Notes: generated from the sequence alone by a model not told the origin. A stretch of 64,000 nucleotides of DNA from Streptomyces sp. RB17 (GCF_009604455.1 NZ_WEGL01000011.1:248001-312000); one strand, 5' to 3'. Shown: positions 50,194-59,249, counted from the first letter of the stretch. Program-made: numbers and translations.

Positions 50194-51828
50194 TCAGCCG
50201 TATCGTTGCAGCAGGCCGTCCACGTACGCCTCCAGTCGTTCTCTCAGCACCTCGGGCGTTAGATCGTCCCGCCCTAGTTCACGCCACGGTCCGGCCAGCT
50301 TCGCCGCGTCGGGGCAGTAGTGCAGGGCGTCGAGCAGCCGCCAGTACAGGTGGTCGGGGTCGTTGGCGAGGTCGCGGCCGCCGTGTGCCTCGTACCGCTC
50401 GCGGAAGTCCAGCCCGTAGGCCGGCCCGTGCAGCAACGCGAGCGCGGTCGAGCAGTGCGCCACGTCCAGGTCGGCAGGTCCCCACGAGGTCTCGACCCAG
50501 TCCACGACACCGGTGATCCGCAGCTCCTGCCCGGCTCCGGTGAAGAGCACGTTCCCGGGGTGGAAGTCGCGGTGCAGGAAGCAGCCTTCGTACGGCGGCG
50601 GGTCGCGGCGGATCACGTTCACGGCCCGCTCCCACAGAGAACCGTCCGGGGTCCGGACGCGCTCGGGGGACGTCCACGCCTGGTACGTGCGGGGTGTTTC
50701 GGCGGGTACAACGTCGTGGACGCGGACGAGCTGGGCCGCGAGCAGGTCCAGGCGCCGGTCGAGGTCGTCCTCGTCCACGCGGACGCGGCCCGCCAGCGCG
50801 GACATCAACAGGGTCGGGTGATCGCAATGTTCGGCCGTGGCGTCCACAGCGACGAACCCGGGAGCCGGGATGCCTTCCTGCCCGGCGAGCAGCGCCAGGA
50901 CGGACGCCTCACGGGCGAGCAGTCCGGGCCCGTGGTGGCGGAAGAACGGCTTCACGAAGGTCCGTTGCACCAGGTCCGTGCCGTCGTCGAGCGCGAGCCG
51001 GCGCATCTGGGAGCTCCAGCCACCGGACAGCAGGTGGGAGTAGGTGACTGACCGGTCGTGTCCGAGTTGCTTGGCCACCCACGCGCGCGTGGCCGTCCAG
51101 CCACGGTCGTCGAGGCCGGTCAGCACCGCCTCAACGAAACCCCGCCTGTCCTCGGCGCGATCGCGGAACCACAGTCCCAGCTGGTGCTGCGCGTCCGGAA
51201 GGTCGAACCGCGTGTACTGGGCGCGCGCGGTTAGCGCGTCTTGTACGGACTCTGTCACCGCGGGTGGGATCACCGTGTCCGTGCCCGGCACGGCGAGCAC
51301 CGCCCGGCCCTCGTACGCTCGCAGCACCTCAAGCGCGGGCGCCTGCCGCCAGCTGTCCGGCTGCCGGATGATCTCGCTGAACCGGCCGTTCCCGTTCTCG
51401 AAAGGCACGTCCCACGCTTCGGCGGTGTACACGGCGGGCGCGCACAGCCCCAGCGCCGCCACCCGATCCCCGTAATGCCGGACGAGATCGGCCACCGTCT
51501 GCCCGCTCATGCTGAACCCCACCAGGACCAGCGGCCCGTCCGCCCCCGCGTACGCATCGATCACTGAGACGGCCTGATCGAACCGTCGCCGCAGGCTTAA
51601 CTCGCTCAGTTTGCCGGTGCTTTCGCCGTGCCCGGAGAAGTCGAAGGCAACTCCTCGACAGCCGTGGGCCACGAACTCCCGCACCAGAGGAAGCAGTCGC
51701 TCCGTGCTGCTGGCGCCTGCGCCATGCAGCACCACGGCGGTGACCCCGGACGGATCACCGCCATACACACCGCTGAGTCGTTCACCGTCGTGGTCGTGTG
51801 TGAAGTCGAAGAGCATGCCCCTATTCAC
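50194..51828 (-). CDS. alpha/beta hydrolase - aminoglycoside phosphotransferase-like fusion
   Basis: A 544-aa two-domain protein. Residues ~1-250 are an alpha/beta hydrolase (VVLHGAGASSTERL, nucleophile loop LVGFSMSGQT, Asp in VPGTDTVIPP, His in PDAQHQLG). Residues ~265-544 are an APH-type kinase (SVTYSHLLSGGWSSQMRRLA, HRDFHPGNVLF, VVDWVETSWGPADLDVAH). There is no stop or frameshift between them. GTG 51828 follows GGAGG at 11 nt; ATG 51816 is an alternative. A bifunctional enzyme acting on one substrate is plausible; the substrate is unknown. Confidence 0.85.
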   Translation of the reverse strand: MNRGMLFDFTHDHDGERLSGVYGGDPSGVTAVVLHGAGASSTERLLPLVREFVAHGCRGVAFDFSGHGESTGKLSELSLRRRFDQAVSVIDAYAGADGPLVLVGFSMSGQTVADLVRHYGDRVAALGLCAPAVYTAEAWDVPFENGNGRFSEIIRQPDSWRQAPALEVLRAYEGRAVLAVPGTDTVIPPAVTESVQDALTARAQYTRFDLPDAQHQLGLWFRDRAEDRRGFVEAVLTGLDDRGWTATRAWVAKQLGHDRSVTYSHLLSGGWSSQMRRLALDDGTDLVQRTFVKPFFRHHGPGLLAREASVLALLAGQEGIPAPGFVAVDATAEHCDHPTLLMSALAGRVRVDEDDLDRRLDLLAAQLVRVHDVVPAETPRTYQAWTSPERVRTPDGSLWERAVNVIRRDPPPYEGCFLHRDFHPGNVLFTGAGQELRITGVVDWVETSWGPADLDVAHCSTALALLHGPAYGLDFRERYEAHGGRDLANDPDHLYWRLLDALHYCPDAAKLAGPWRELGRDDLTPEVLRERLEAYVDGLLQRYG

Positions 51829-52280
51829 TCACGCCGTGGCCTCCGTTCTTCGAGGGTGTCACCGCAAGGATCCGACCCTGGTCTCCGCTCTTCGAGCGGC
51901 GGCTGAGGTCGGCGGCGTACTGCGCGCGGGGGTCGCCCGCGGCGGCGGCCCAGCCAGTGGCCGCTCCGATGGAGACGCCAAGGACCTCGCTGAGGACGGC
52001 AGGGGGCATCTGCGCTGCGAGGTCGATCAGTGCGCTGTTGCGTCCGAGCCGGGAGAGCAGGCCGTAGGACGCGAGGCGCGTGCGCAGTTGGCGGGGGCTG
52101 CGGGGGCGGCCGGGGCGGGTGCCGGGCAGGAGCCAGGAGTGGTCCGTGCTCCGGCCGAGCGCGAGGGCGCCGTCGCGGTCTTCGGCGAGGTGGATCAGGA
52201 GTTGATCCAGTGGTGGGGGGACGGTGACAGGGTGGAGTCGGTGCGGGACGATGGCGAGGTGATCCGAGTCGGTGTCAGAT
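51821..52280 (-). pseudogene. C-terminal fragment of a recombinase-like protein
   Basis: SWLLPGTRPGRPRSPRQLRT, LLSRLGRNSALIDLAAQMPP, AVLSEVLGVSIGAATGWAAA and AGDPRAQYAADL match the end of tyrosine-recombinase-like proteins found near Streptomyces transposable elements. No N-terminal domain; upstream sequence is occupied by the ISL3 transposase on the other strand. The end overlaps the fusion gene start by 8 bp. Confidence 0.6.
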
Positions 52281-53040
52281 GCCTGACGGTTGGGGCTTGG
52301 TGTCCAGGCTGCGGAAGCTGGTTCGGGCGGGTGCACGGCTCTTACCTGCGGTTTCCAGCTGACCTCCCCGTGGCAGGACGGCAGGTGGTGCTACGACGTC
52401 GTGTCCGGCGTTTCACGTGCGAAGACGACTCCTGCGGGCGACGGACGTTCGTCGAGCAGGTCGCGGGCCTGACCCGCCGGTACAGCCAACGGACCGAACG
52501 AATGCGGTCGGTGCTGGCGGAGGTCGGCCTCGCTCTGGCCGGTCGAGCCGGTGCCCGGCTGGCCGACGTCTTCGGTGTGAGGGCCAGCCGGAGCACGGTC
52601 CTGCGGCTGGTCGAGGCCCTCCCGGAATCTCAGCCACAGGTTCCGCGTGTAATTGGCGTCGACGAGTACGCGATGCGCAAGGGCCGTGTCTACGGGACCG
52701 TGCTGGTCGATGTCGAGACCCGCAAACCGGTGGACCTACTGCCAGATCGCGACGCGAGCACTGTCGCGGCCTGGCTGGCCGAGCACCCGGGGATCGAGGT
52801 CGTCTGCCGCGATCGCGCCCCGTTCTTCGCCGAGGGCGCCAGCATCGGGGCGCCCACCGCGGTCCAGGTCGCCGACCGGTTCCACCTCTGGCGCAACCTC
52901 GGCGAAGCGGCCGAGCGGTGCGTCTCCCGCCACCGCTCGTGCCTCCGCGTGACCTTCGCCGAGTCGGTGCCGGAGAAGGCGCCGGCTCCGGCATTGGCCG
53001 AGAGCGGGTCGCCATGGCCCACCGGGCACCGGTTCGCCGA
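52232..53040 (+). pseudogene. ISL3 family transposase, C-terminally truncated
   Basis: Starts VESVRDDGEVIRVGVRCLTV, with the zinc-finger CPGCGSWFGRVHGSY...CEDDSCGRRTF, HTH RSTVLRLVEALPE, and the ISL3 catalytic segments VIGVDEYAMRKGRVYGTVLV and VVCRDRAPFFAEGASIGAPT with VADRFHLWRNL. After about residue 245 the similarity stops; the final Glu region and right end are missing. Confidence 0.85.
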
Positions 53041-53247
53041 CCGTTCAACTCCAAGACGGACGCCTTGCCGATCGAGTGGGACCTTCGCAACGGCCCGGCC
53101 TCCCTGGGCCGCGTGTTCACGAGAGGCGGCCCCCGGGCCGGTGAGGCGGCCGGCACCAAGGTGCGGATCCTGCTGAAGTACGTGGGTAAGCAGCACAAGC
53201 CGACCAAGTTCGTCGTCTACACATCCTTCCCGCTTCCGAAGGGATAG
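53041..53247 (+). pseudogene. C-terminal remnant of an unrecognised protein
   Basis: In another phase from the transposase, the frame reads FNSKTDALPIEWDLRNGPAS, then TKVRILLKYVGKQHKPTKFV and VYTSFPLPKG before a stop. It is protein-like and fused to transposon debris, so it is probably the end of a gene truncated by the ISL3 element. Family unknown. Confidence 0.4.
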
Positions 53248-53282
53248 TGGACGCCGGCAGAAGACCCTGAAGATCAGTGAAG

Positions 53283-53315
53283 ACACGGGCGCCCCTCGAA
53301 CAGGGGCGCCCGTGT
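53283..53315. terminator. 14-bp perfect hairpin just upstream of the repeat-protein gene
   Basis: ACACGGGCGCCCCT (53283-53296) and AGGGGCGCCCGTGT (53302-53315) pair perfectly around CGAAC. The stem ends 14 bp before the ATG at 53330, so besides ending upstream transcription it could affect translation of that gene. Confidence 0.7.
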
Positions 53316-53329
53316 GCCAGGGAGGCAGC

Positions 53330-54637
53330 ATGACCAGGCACCGTGAGGTGTACTACGTCGCATACGAGGAGGACTTCGGCCTCAGCGGACTCAGCGGGAA
53401 ACTGTGCTTCGCGAAGGGATCCCGTCCGGAGCCCTTGTCGGTACTGGAACTGGCTGCGGAGACGGCCCACGATCAGGAGGACCACCAGCTCGGCAAGGAC
53501 GTCCGGCTCCTGCTGGAGTCGCCGGTGCCGGACGAGGTGGTCAGGGTCGTCTGGCCAGCCGTGACGGGAGGAAGTTTCGACCCCGGTGACCATGGCATCG
53601 GTGCCCGTGAGTGGTTGCGCATGCTCGCCGAGGTGAGCCCGGTGGACGTGCCGGAGGAGACCAAGCCGCAGGGGTCTGTCCTGCCGGAAGGGGAACTTCG
53701 CTCCTGCGTGCTGGCCGAGATCCGGTCGGCCGAGCCCGCGGTGAGGAGGATCGTGCCGCTGCCCCAAGTGGTGAGCACGCTGCGCCGGATCGTCGATGAG
53801 GCCGACGCCGACCTCGGCTTCCGGCTGTTCCTGCGTGTGCTCAAGGCGTACGCCGTGCCGGTGGACGAGGACCAGTACGACCGGCTGCTGAGCATCGGGG
53901 ACCGGCTGGCATACCCTCTTGTGGCGATCTTCGAGGGCCTGGTCGTGCGGTGGCGCCCTCTGGATGGGAGCCGCCGGGACTTCGGGACCCGTTTCGGGCT
54001 GCCGTTCCTCGTGGCGATGTTCGACGGTGAGTGGGATGTCTGGCGGTACGAGGGCTCGCAGACCGCCCGAGAACTCATCGGCAGACTCGCCCATGGCGAC
54101 CGTGGCCTCGCCCCTGGCACCCAGGCCGCCGTCCTCCTGCAGGACGTGCGCCGCCTGGCGGATTCGGCACTGTCCGACGACGCGGTCACGTGCCTGTGGC
54201 GCACCGCGGCGCGACACCCTAGTGCAAAGGGGACGTTCGACGCGGACGGGCGGGGCTGGCTGCGGGAGATCGCCGAGGTGTGCACGGCGCGGCTGGCCGA
54301 TGTCGCACCCGCCTACCTCCCCGCCCCGCCCACGCTTCGGAGCGATCTGACCGAACCGGTTCTGCGTGAGGTGCGCGACATCGGGCCGGCGCTGGACCGG
54401 TCCGTGGCCGATCAACGCCGGTCGGCGGCGGCCGGGGGAATCGCCTTGGTGCTTGAGGAAACGGTGACGTCCGTTGACCCGGATCTCGGCTTCCGTTTCC
54501 TCTTGCGTCTCCTGGCCTCGTACGACGTCGCAGTCACCGCGCCCCAGCTCGCTCGCTACCAGGAGATCGGAGCACGATTCGGCTTCCACGAGGAATACGT
54601 CGCCGAGGAGGTGTCGCAACAGGTTCGGCCCACCTGA
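53330..54637 (+). CDS. 435-aa protein of unknown function with an internal repeat
   Basis: Begins MTRHREVYYVAYEEDFGLSG behind GGGAGG. Two copies of a ~50-residue module are visible: DADLGFRLFLRVLKAYAVPV followed by DEDQYDRLLSIGDRLAYP, and DPDLGFRFLLRLLASYDVAV followed by TAPQLARYQEIGARFGFH. Each is preceded by a region starting LRSCVLAEIRS or TEPVLREVRDIG. No signal peptide, membrane segment or known motif. Codon use is normal. I cannot assign a function. Confidence 0.75.
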   Translation: MTRHREVYYVAYEEDFGLSGLSGKLCFAKGSRPEPLSVLELAAETAHDQEDHQLGKDVRLLLESPVPDEVVRVVWPAVTGGSFDPGDHGIGAREWLRMLAEVSPVDVPEETKPQGSVLPEGELRSCVLAEIRSAEPAVRRIVPLPQVVSTLRRIVDEADADLGFRLFLRVLKAYAVPVDEDQYDRLLSIGDRLAYPLVAIFEGLVVRWRPLDGSRRDFGTRFGLPFLVAMFDGEWDVWRYEGSQTARELIGRLAHGDRGLAPGTQAAVLLQDVRRLADSALSDDAVTCLWRTAARHPSAKGTFDADGRGWLREIAEVCTARLADVAPAYLPAPPTLRSDLTEPVLREVRDIGPALDRSVADQRRSAAAGGIALVLEETVTSVDPDLGFRFLLRLLASYDVAVTAPQLARYQEIGARFGFHEEYVAEEVSQQVRPT

Positions 54638-55056
54638 CGCACTGTCCTGAGAACCGGCGAGCAGGCGTCGACGTACGAGCACCCGTCAGGGACCAGACGC
54701 TCGGCCAACGCCATCACGGCACACAACCTGGCGATCAAGCCAGTTGAGAAGACCTCTGTGATCACGGCCACGCGACGGGGCGGAGCCAAGCTCGTGTGCT
54801 ACGTGTCATCCGGGCGGTGTCGCGGAGCGACGGCGACACGGCGACGCTGTGCAACGACCGCAGTCGTTTCGTCGACGCCGTCTCCTGGGACGGTGACCAC
54901 GACCATGACGGTGACCACCGTGGCGAGCACCGTCACTGACTTGGCCGTCGGCGGCGCTCCATGCTGAGGCTCCTCAACAGCGGTTCGGCACCCGCTTGTT
55001 GAGGGGTCCCTTTGACGTGGCTTCCGGATGACTGCGGCATGACATCAAGGAGTGTG
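54638..55056. other. 419-bp stretch without a supported gene
   Basis: No coding sequence is convincing here. A near-perfect hairpin CCTCAACAGCGG...CCGCTTGTTGAGG (54972-55004) lies 53 bp before the next ATG and is probably a terminator. Confidence 0.5.
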
Positions 55057-55280
55057 ATGGACACCAGGACGATAGTGATCGCCTCGTGCTGATCACGATG
55101 GTGGTGTTCGGCTGGAGCACAGCGATGGTGATGACGGGCCATGAGGCCCTGATCGCCACGCTGGCTCCGGTGCTCGGACTGACCGTGCAGCAGGTGGTAC
55201 GTGCGACCCGTTCGCGCAACGCGACGACCCCGGGGAACCGCGTCACAGCGGCGGCCGACAAGGAGGACGGCGCCCCGTGA
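55057..55280 (+). pseudogene. small membrane protein gene with a one-base frameshift
   Basis: ATG 55057 has a perfect AAGGAG upstream and starts MDTRTIVIA, but runs to a stop at once. In the next phase the frame continues LVLITMVVFGWSTAMVMTGH, then ALIATLAPVLGLTVQQVVRA and ends ADKEDGAP at 55280, overlapping the MFS start. Joined, they form a ~75-aa protein with one or two helices. GTG 55086 could still start a shorter product. Confidence 0.55.
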
Positions 55281-56295
55281 CAACGCCCTTTGAGTCACCG
55301 GCGCCGGCCCCCGGGCCGACGCCGACCATCCCGGTCGCCGCCGCCACGCACCACCTCAGCATCGCGCTGCTCGTCGTCGTCGCGCTGGTGGTGGGCCTGG
55401 CCAATGTGGTCTTCGATGTCGGCAACGCCTCGTTGCTGCCGAGCCTGGTCAGCAAGGAGGAACTCACCCGCCGCAACAGCCTGACTTCGGGATCCAACGC
55501 CGCGACCCAACTCGGCGGTCCCTCCCTGGGCGGCGTCCTGGTGCAACTCCTGGGCGCGGCCGCCACCCTGCTGGTCGACGTGGTGAGCTACCTGGTCTCC
55601 GCAGTGCTGATGTGGAGCCTGCCTCGCCCGGTCCCCCAGGAGAGCCGCGGTGCCTCCCCTTCCATCCGTTCGATGATCGCGGAAGGCTGGCGGTACGTCA
55701 CCCGCCACCCCGTCATCCGGCCCACGCTGATCATGGCCACAGTCGCCAACTTCGTCTGCGGCGCGCTCCTCGCCATCAGCCCGTTCTTCCTGCTGCGCAC
55801 CTTGGGCGCGTCGGCGGGGGCCGTCGGCATCCTGATGGCGGCCGAAGGACTCGGGAGCCTGGCCGGCGCGGCACTGACGACCCGTCTGGCGAACCGCCTC
55901 GGCAGCGGCCGCGCCCTGATCGCCGCGGGCCTGTTCGCGGCGGGTGCCGCCCTGCTGATCCCGACCGCCACCCCGGGCTGGGGCCTGCTCCTGTTCGCGG
56001 TCGGCTACGCCGGCTACAACGGCGGTCTGGTCGTGCTGAGCGTGCTCACCCGTACCTACCGGCAGACCGCCACGCCCGCAGAACTGCTGCCCCGGGTCAT
56101 GGCCACGGTCCGCTTCGTCTCCTGGGGCGCCGCGCCCCTCGGCGCACTGACCGCCGGCTTGCTCTCGGCCCAGGTCGGCGCGCGCGCCACCTTGGCCGTG
56201 CTCAGGCTGAGCGCCTGCGCCGTCCCCCCCTCTCGCTGCTGCTGAGTCCCATCCGCAAGAGCCGCGACCTCCTCCCGCCGAACCACCAGAACTAG
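55277..56295 (+). pseudogene. MFS exporter with internal deletion and C-terminal frameshift
   Basis: GTG 55277 (with AAGGAGG upstream) gives a normal N-terminal tail MTTPFESPAPAPGPTPTIP that jumps directly to VAAATHHLSIALLVVVALVV, which in intact relatives comes after about three helices. The rest is typical of the family (NVVFDVGNASLLPSLVSKEE, NSLTSGSNAATQLGGPSLGG). Near 56222 a run of seven C shifts the frame to an early stop at 56245; the other phase gives LSLLLSPIRKSRDLLPPNHQ to 56295. It is probably non-functional. Confidence 0.8.
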
Positions 56296-56305
56296 GGGTT
56301 GACCC

Positions 56306-56938
56306 ATGCGAATGACCAAGTACGGACACTCCTGTGTACGGCTGGAGCGGGCCGGCCAGGTGCTCGTGCTGGACCCAGGCGCCTACACCGAGCCCGCCGC
56401 GCTGACCGACGCCGACGCGGTCCTCATCACCCACGAGCATCCCGACCACTTCGACGAGGCGGCGCTGCGCCGCGCCGCCGCAGCACATCCGGGGCTGCGG
56501 GTTTGGACCAACGCCGCCGTCGCGGCCAGACTCGACGGGCTCGGCGCGGGCCGGGTACGAGTGGTGGGCGAGGGCGACGCCTTCGACGCCGCCGGTTTCC
56601 CGGTCCAGGTGCACGGCCAGTGGCACGCCCGGGTGCACCCCCGGTGGGACCGGATACCGAACACCGGCTACCTGGTCGACAGCCTCTTCCACCCCGGCGA
56701 CGCCCTCACCGTCCCCGACGCCCCGGTGCACACCCTGCTCCTACCAGTCCACGCCCCCTGGTCCAAACTGGCCGAGGTCGTCGACTACACCACCGCAGTA
56801 GGCGCCCACCGCGCCTACGCGACTCACGACGCCGGCCTCACCCCCATCGGCCTGGGCGCTATCCACCACGCCCTGACCGACCTCACCCCGGCCACCACAT
56901 ACACCCACCTAACCCCGGGCACCACGGTGGACCTCTGA
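56306..56938 (+). CDS. MBL-fold metallo-hydrolase
   Basis: A 210-aa metallo-beta-lactamase-fold protein of the UlaG-like kind. MTKYGHSCVRLE at the start and the metal motif LITHEHPDHFDEAALRR (HxHxDH) are clear. Further ligands are likely in VHGQWHARVHP, SLFHPGDAL and ATHDAGLTP. It starts 11 bp after the MFS remnant and may once have been its operon partner. The substrate is unknown. Confidence 0.9.
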   Translation: MRMTKYGHSCVRLERAGQVLVLDPGAYTEPAALTDADAVLITHEHPDHFDEAALRRAAAAHPGLRVWTNAAVAARLDGLGAGRVRVVGEGDAFDAAGFPVQVHGQWHARVHPRWDRIPNTGYLVDSLFHPGDALTVPDAPVHTLLLPVHAPWSKLAEVVDYTTAVGAHRAYATHDAGLTPIGLGAIHHALTDLTPATTYTHLTPGTTVDL

Positions 56939-56947
56939 CTCCCTGTC

Positions 56948-56991
56948 TGGAGCCCCTGTCGGGTTCGAACCGACGACCCCCGCTTTACAAG
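56948..56991 (-). repeat. tRNA-Thr(TGT)-like 3' half, probable attachment-site scar
   Basis: On the minus strand it reads CTTGTAA (anticodon loop TGT), then GTCGTCGGTTCGAACCCGAC (T arm region) and AGGGGCTCCA, including an encoded CCA. No 5' half follows in the expected place; Ku coding remnants begin instead. It is a typical footprint of a tRNA-targeting integrative element. Confidence 0.7.
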
Positions 56992-57009
56992 AACAGCCGT
57001 CCGGCACCT

Positions 57010-57399
57010 GATACGGGATCTGCTCCCGCCGCCGGTCGAGGTGTCCGAGGACGAGATCGACAGTGCGCTCGCCCTCATGGACACCATGACCGTGGATGAC
57101 CTCGTGGGTCCCGACTTCCAGGACCGCTACACCGAGGCCATCGCCCGGATCATCGGGCCAAACGTGAGGAGAAGCCGCTCCCCGCGGCCCCGGAGCCCGA
57201 GCAGCCGTCCGCGGTGCTCGATTTGATGGCCGCGTTGCAGGAGTCGGTGTCGAAGGTGAAGGCCTCCCGCGGCGAGGCTGCCGGGCCGGCCGAGGTGCAC
57301 GAGCTGGTGAAGCCGAAGCGGAAGACGGCTGCGAAGAAGACCACGGCGAAGAAGACGGCCGCCAAGAAGGCGGCGAGCCGCCGGCCACGCACCGCATAG
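57010..57399 (+). pseudogene. Ku DNA-repair protein, C-terminal remnant with frameshift
   Basis: LLPPPVEVSEDEIDSALALM, DTMTVDDLVGPDFQDRYTEA and IARII match the end of the bacterial Ku core. One A is missing at about 57153 (GGGCC for GAGGCC). In the next phase it continues EEKPLPAAPEPEQPSAVLDL, MAALQESVSKVKAS and ends in the Lys/Ala-rich DNA-binding tail (KKTTAKKTAAKKAASRRPRT). The N-terminal ~200 residues are replaced by the tRNA scar. Confidence 0.88.
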
Positions 57400-57519
57400 G
57401 GGAAGTCGCTCGTCAGGTAGCAGTCGGCCCGCAGACCGCTGCGGTCATCGTTGTCACCGCGGCGGTGACCGGGGACCGGCCCATGCGGCGTGAGCCGTAC
57501 GGCACGGCTTGTGCCGCTC

Positions 57520-57726
57520 GCGCCCCCACCGTCAAGCTCCGCACCGAGGTCGCCCGCGGCGCCGGCAGCCCCGCCGCCGCGCTCGCGATGGTGTTCAAGC
57601 TGGTCGAGTCCGCCCAGGCCCGCTGGCGCGCGATCACCGGGCGCCCACCTGGTGCCACTGGTCCGCGCGAGGGCCCGCTTCGAAAACGGCCGACTGGTCG
57701 AACGCACCGAGACGCAAGCGGCCTGA
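57520..57726 (+). pseudogene. IS256-family transposase C-terminal fragment, frameshifted
   Basis: VARGAGSPAAALAMVFKLVE then SAQARWRAITG is followed, after a phase change near 57640, by GAHLVPLVRARARFENGRLV and ERTETQAA: the usual end of Mutator/IS256 transposases in this genus. Nothing of the catalytic domain is left. Confidence 0.75.
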
Positions 57727-57741
57727 GTACACTGGGCCAGC

Positions 57742-58452
57742 ATGATCGGAATGGACGCTCGTTTCGTTGGCATCGCTGAGCTGGCCGAGGCCCCGTCCGT
57801 GGCGGTCGTGGTCGACGTCATGCGTGCCTTCACCGTGGCTGCCTGGGCCTTTGCCCAGGGGGCGGAAAAGATCGTTCTTTCCGAGTCGCTGGACGACGCT
57901 CTGGCGCTGAAGACCCGCCACCCGGACTGGGCGGCACTCAAAGACGGTCCGCCCGCGGCTGGGTTCGACATGGTCAACTCTCCAGGCATGCTGCGGGCAG
58001 CTGACCTTCGCGGACGGACCGTTGTGCAGAAGACCACCGCAGGGACGGTCGGCGCCCTTGCCGTCAAGGATGCACCGCTCGTGCTGTGCGCCAGCTTCGT
58101 GGTGGCGGAGGCGACCGCTCGGCTCTTGCGGACACGCAAGGGTGACAGTGTCACGTTCGTGGTCACCGGCGAAGACGGACAGGCCGAAGAAGACTTGGCG
58201 TGCGCTGAATACATCGCTTGCAGGTCGACCGCCGCCGAGGCGGATGCTTCTGTGTTCCTGCGCCGAGCTGCCGAGTCGCGCGCCGCCGCCGAGCTTGCGG
58301 AGGGGGTGCGTCAGGGAGTGCATCCTGACGACGTTGCACTCTGCCTTGAGCTCGACCGGTTTCCCTTTGCCATGGTTGCAGCCCTGGAAGACTCGCTCAT
58401 GGTCCTGCGTCCGCACGCCGTACCTGCGCAGGTCGACGACGCCGCGCTCTGA
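57742..58452 (+). CDS. 2-phosphosulfolactate phosphatase family (ComB-like) protein
   Basis: A 236-aa ComB-fold phosphatase. VAVVVDVMRAFTVAAWAFAQ GA (start), NSPGMLRAADLRGRTVVQKT, TAGTVGALAV and VLCASFVVAEATARLL are the family landmarks. ComB makes sulfolactate in coenzyme M synthesis, but many bacteria carry homologues of unknown use. ATG 57742 or 57751. It stands alone among debris and appears intact. Confidence 0.82.
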   Translation: MIGMDARFVGIAELAEAPSVAVVVDVMRAFTVAAWAFAQGAEKIVLSESLDDALALKTRHPDWAALKDGPPAAGFDMVNSPGMLRAADLRGRTVVQKTTAGTVGALAVKDAPLVLCASFVVAEATARLLRTRKGDSVTFVVTGEDGQAEEDLACAEYIACRSTAAEADASVFLRRAAESRAAAELAEGVRQGVHPDDVALCLELDRFPFAMVAALEDSLMVLRPHAVPAQVDDAAL

Positions 58453-58988
58453 TCAGCGAAAGCCAACGTCCGGTTGGGCAGGCGGCGTCGGGCATGCCTC
58501 GAAGGCGGTGCCGGCGGCGACAGGCGCCCCTACTCCCTGATCACGATCCACAAGTCTTGACTACTCACTTGCAGTTCGCGGACCGCGCAGTCCTCTTGGC
58601 GACCGGCTCGGCTCCGGCCAGGGGCAGCATGCGGACGGCGGCTGCGAGCATCACGGTCGGACAGCCGGAGGCAGCTCGGCACGGAACAGCCGGCAGACGG
58701 GCTGCGTAGCGGAGAGACGCTGTCAGCTCACACCGAGCTTTTGCAGGGCGGTGGTCCAGTTGGTGCCGATCGCCTTCTGCGCCGCGGCCAGTGTGATCTT
58801 TCCCATGCAGACCGCGGCGTGTCTCCCTGCATGCGGCTTGGCGCCCTGGCCCCTCGCCGAGTCCGGTGAGCGCTGCATAACGCAAGTCACGGCGTCAGTA
58901 CGAGGACCCGGCTTTCGGCTGCCGGAGACCAGGCCGATGGGCGATGATCGCCACTTGGGACGTGGAACGGCGAGGCAGGAGACGAGTC
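58453..58988. other. 536-bp degenerate stretch
   Basis: No intact gene. A minus-strand coding remnant lies at 58723-58830; the rest shows nothing I can identify. Confidence 0.5.
58723..58830 (-). pseudogene. C-terminal remnant of an unrecognised protein
   Basis: The frame AVCMGKITLAAAQKAIGTNW followed by TTALQKLGVS and a stop is protein-like and resembles the end of small secreted or nuclease-type proteins. No upstream coding part continues in frame. Family not assigned. Confidence 0.35.
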
Positions 58989-59192
58989 ATGGTCAGGGGC
59001 GTACGGATCACCGGCGAGGCGCGCGACAGGTTTGCGAGCGATCTGAAGCAGGCCTATGAGGGCGGGGCGAGCATCCGGGCCCTGGCCGAAACCACCGGGC
59101 GTTCCTACGGGTTCGTCCACCGCATCCTCACCGAGGCAGGTGTCAGCTTGCGCGGCCGGGGCGGCGCAGCCCGAAGCCAGCCCGGCGCGTAA
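58989..59192 (+). CDS. small helix-turn-helix protein
   Basis: A 67-aa DNA-binding protein (ATG 58989): MVRGVRITGEARDRFASDLK, QAYEGGASIRALAETTGRSY and GFVHRILTEAGVSLRGRGG. The middle is a clean HTH of the kind common in Streptomyces small regulators (Ile-Arg-Ala-Leu-Ala ... Ser-Tyr-Gly-Phe-Val). It may be a complete protein or a resolvase-type HTH. Confidence 0.8.
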   Translation: MVRGVRITGEARDRFASDLKQAYEGGASIRALAETTGRSYGFVHRILTEAGVSLRGRGGAARSQPGA

Positions 59193-59249
59193 TCACCGAA
59201 CGCACCCGTGTCGGTGCCACCGAGGCGTGCCTGTGGCGGAACGATGTGT

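Noticed and set aside
54758..54967. 69-codon ORF between the repeat protein and the small membrane gene
   Set aside because: Thr/Val/Ser low-complexity translation of a GACGGTGACCACG-type repeat; no support for translation.
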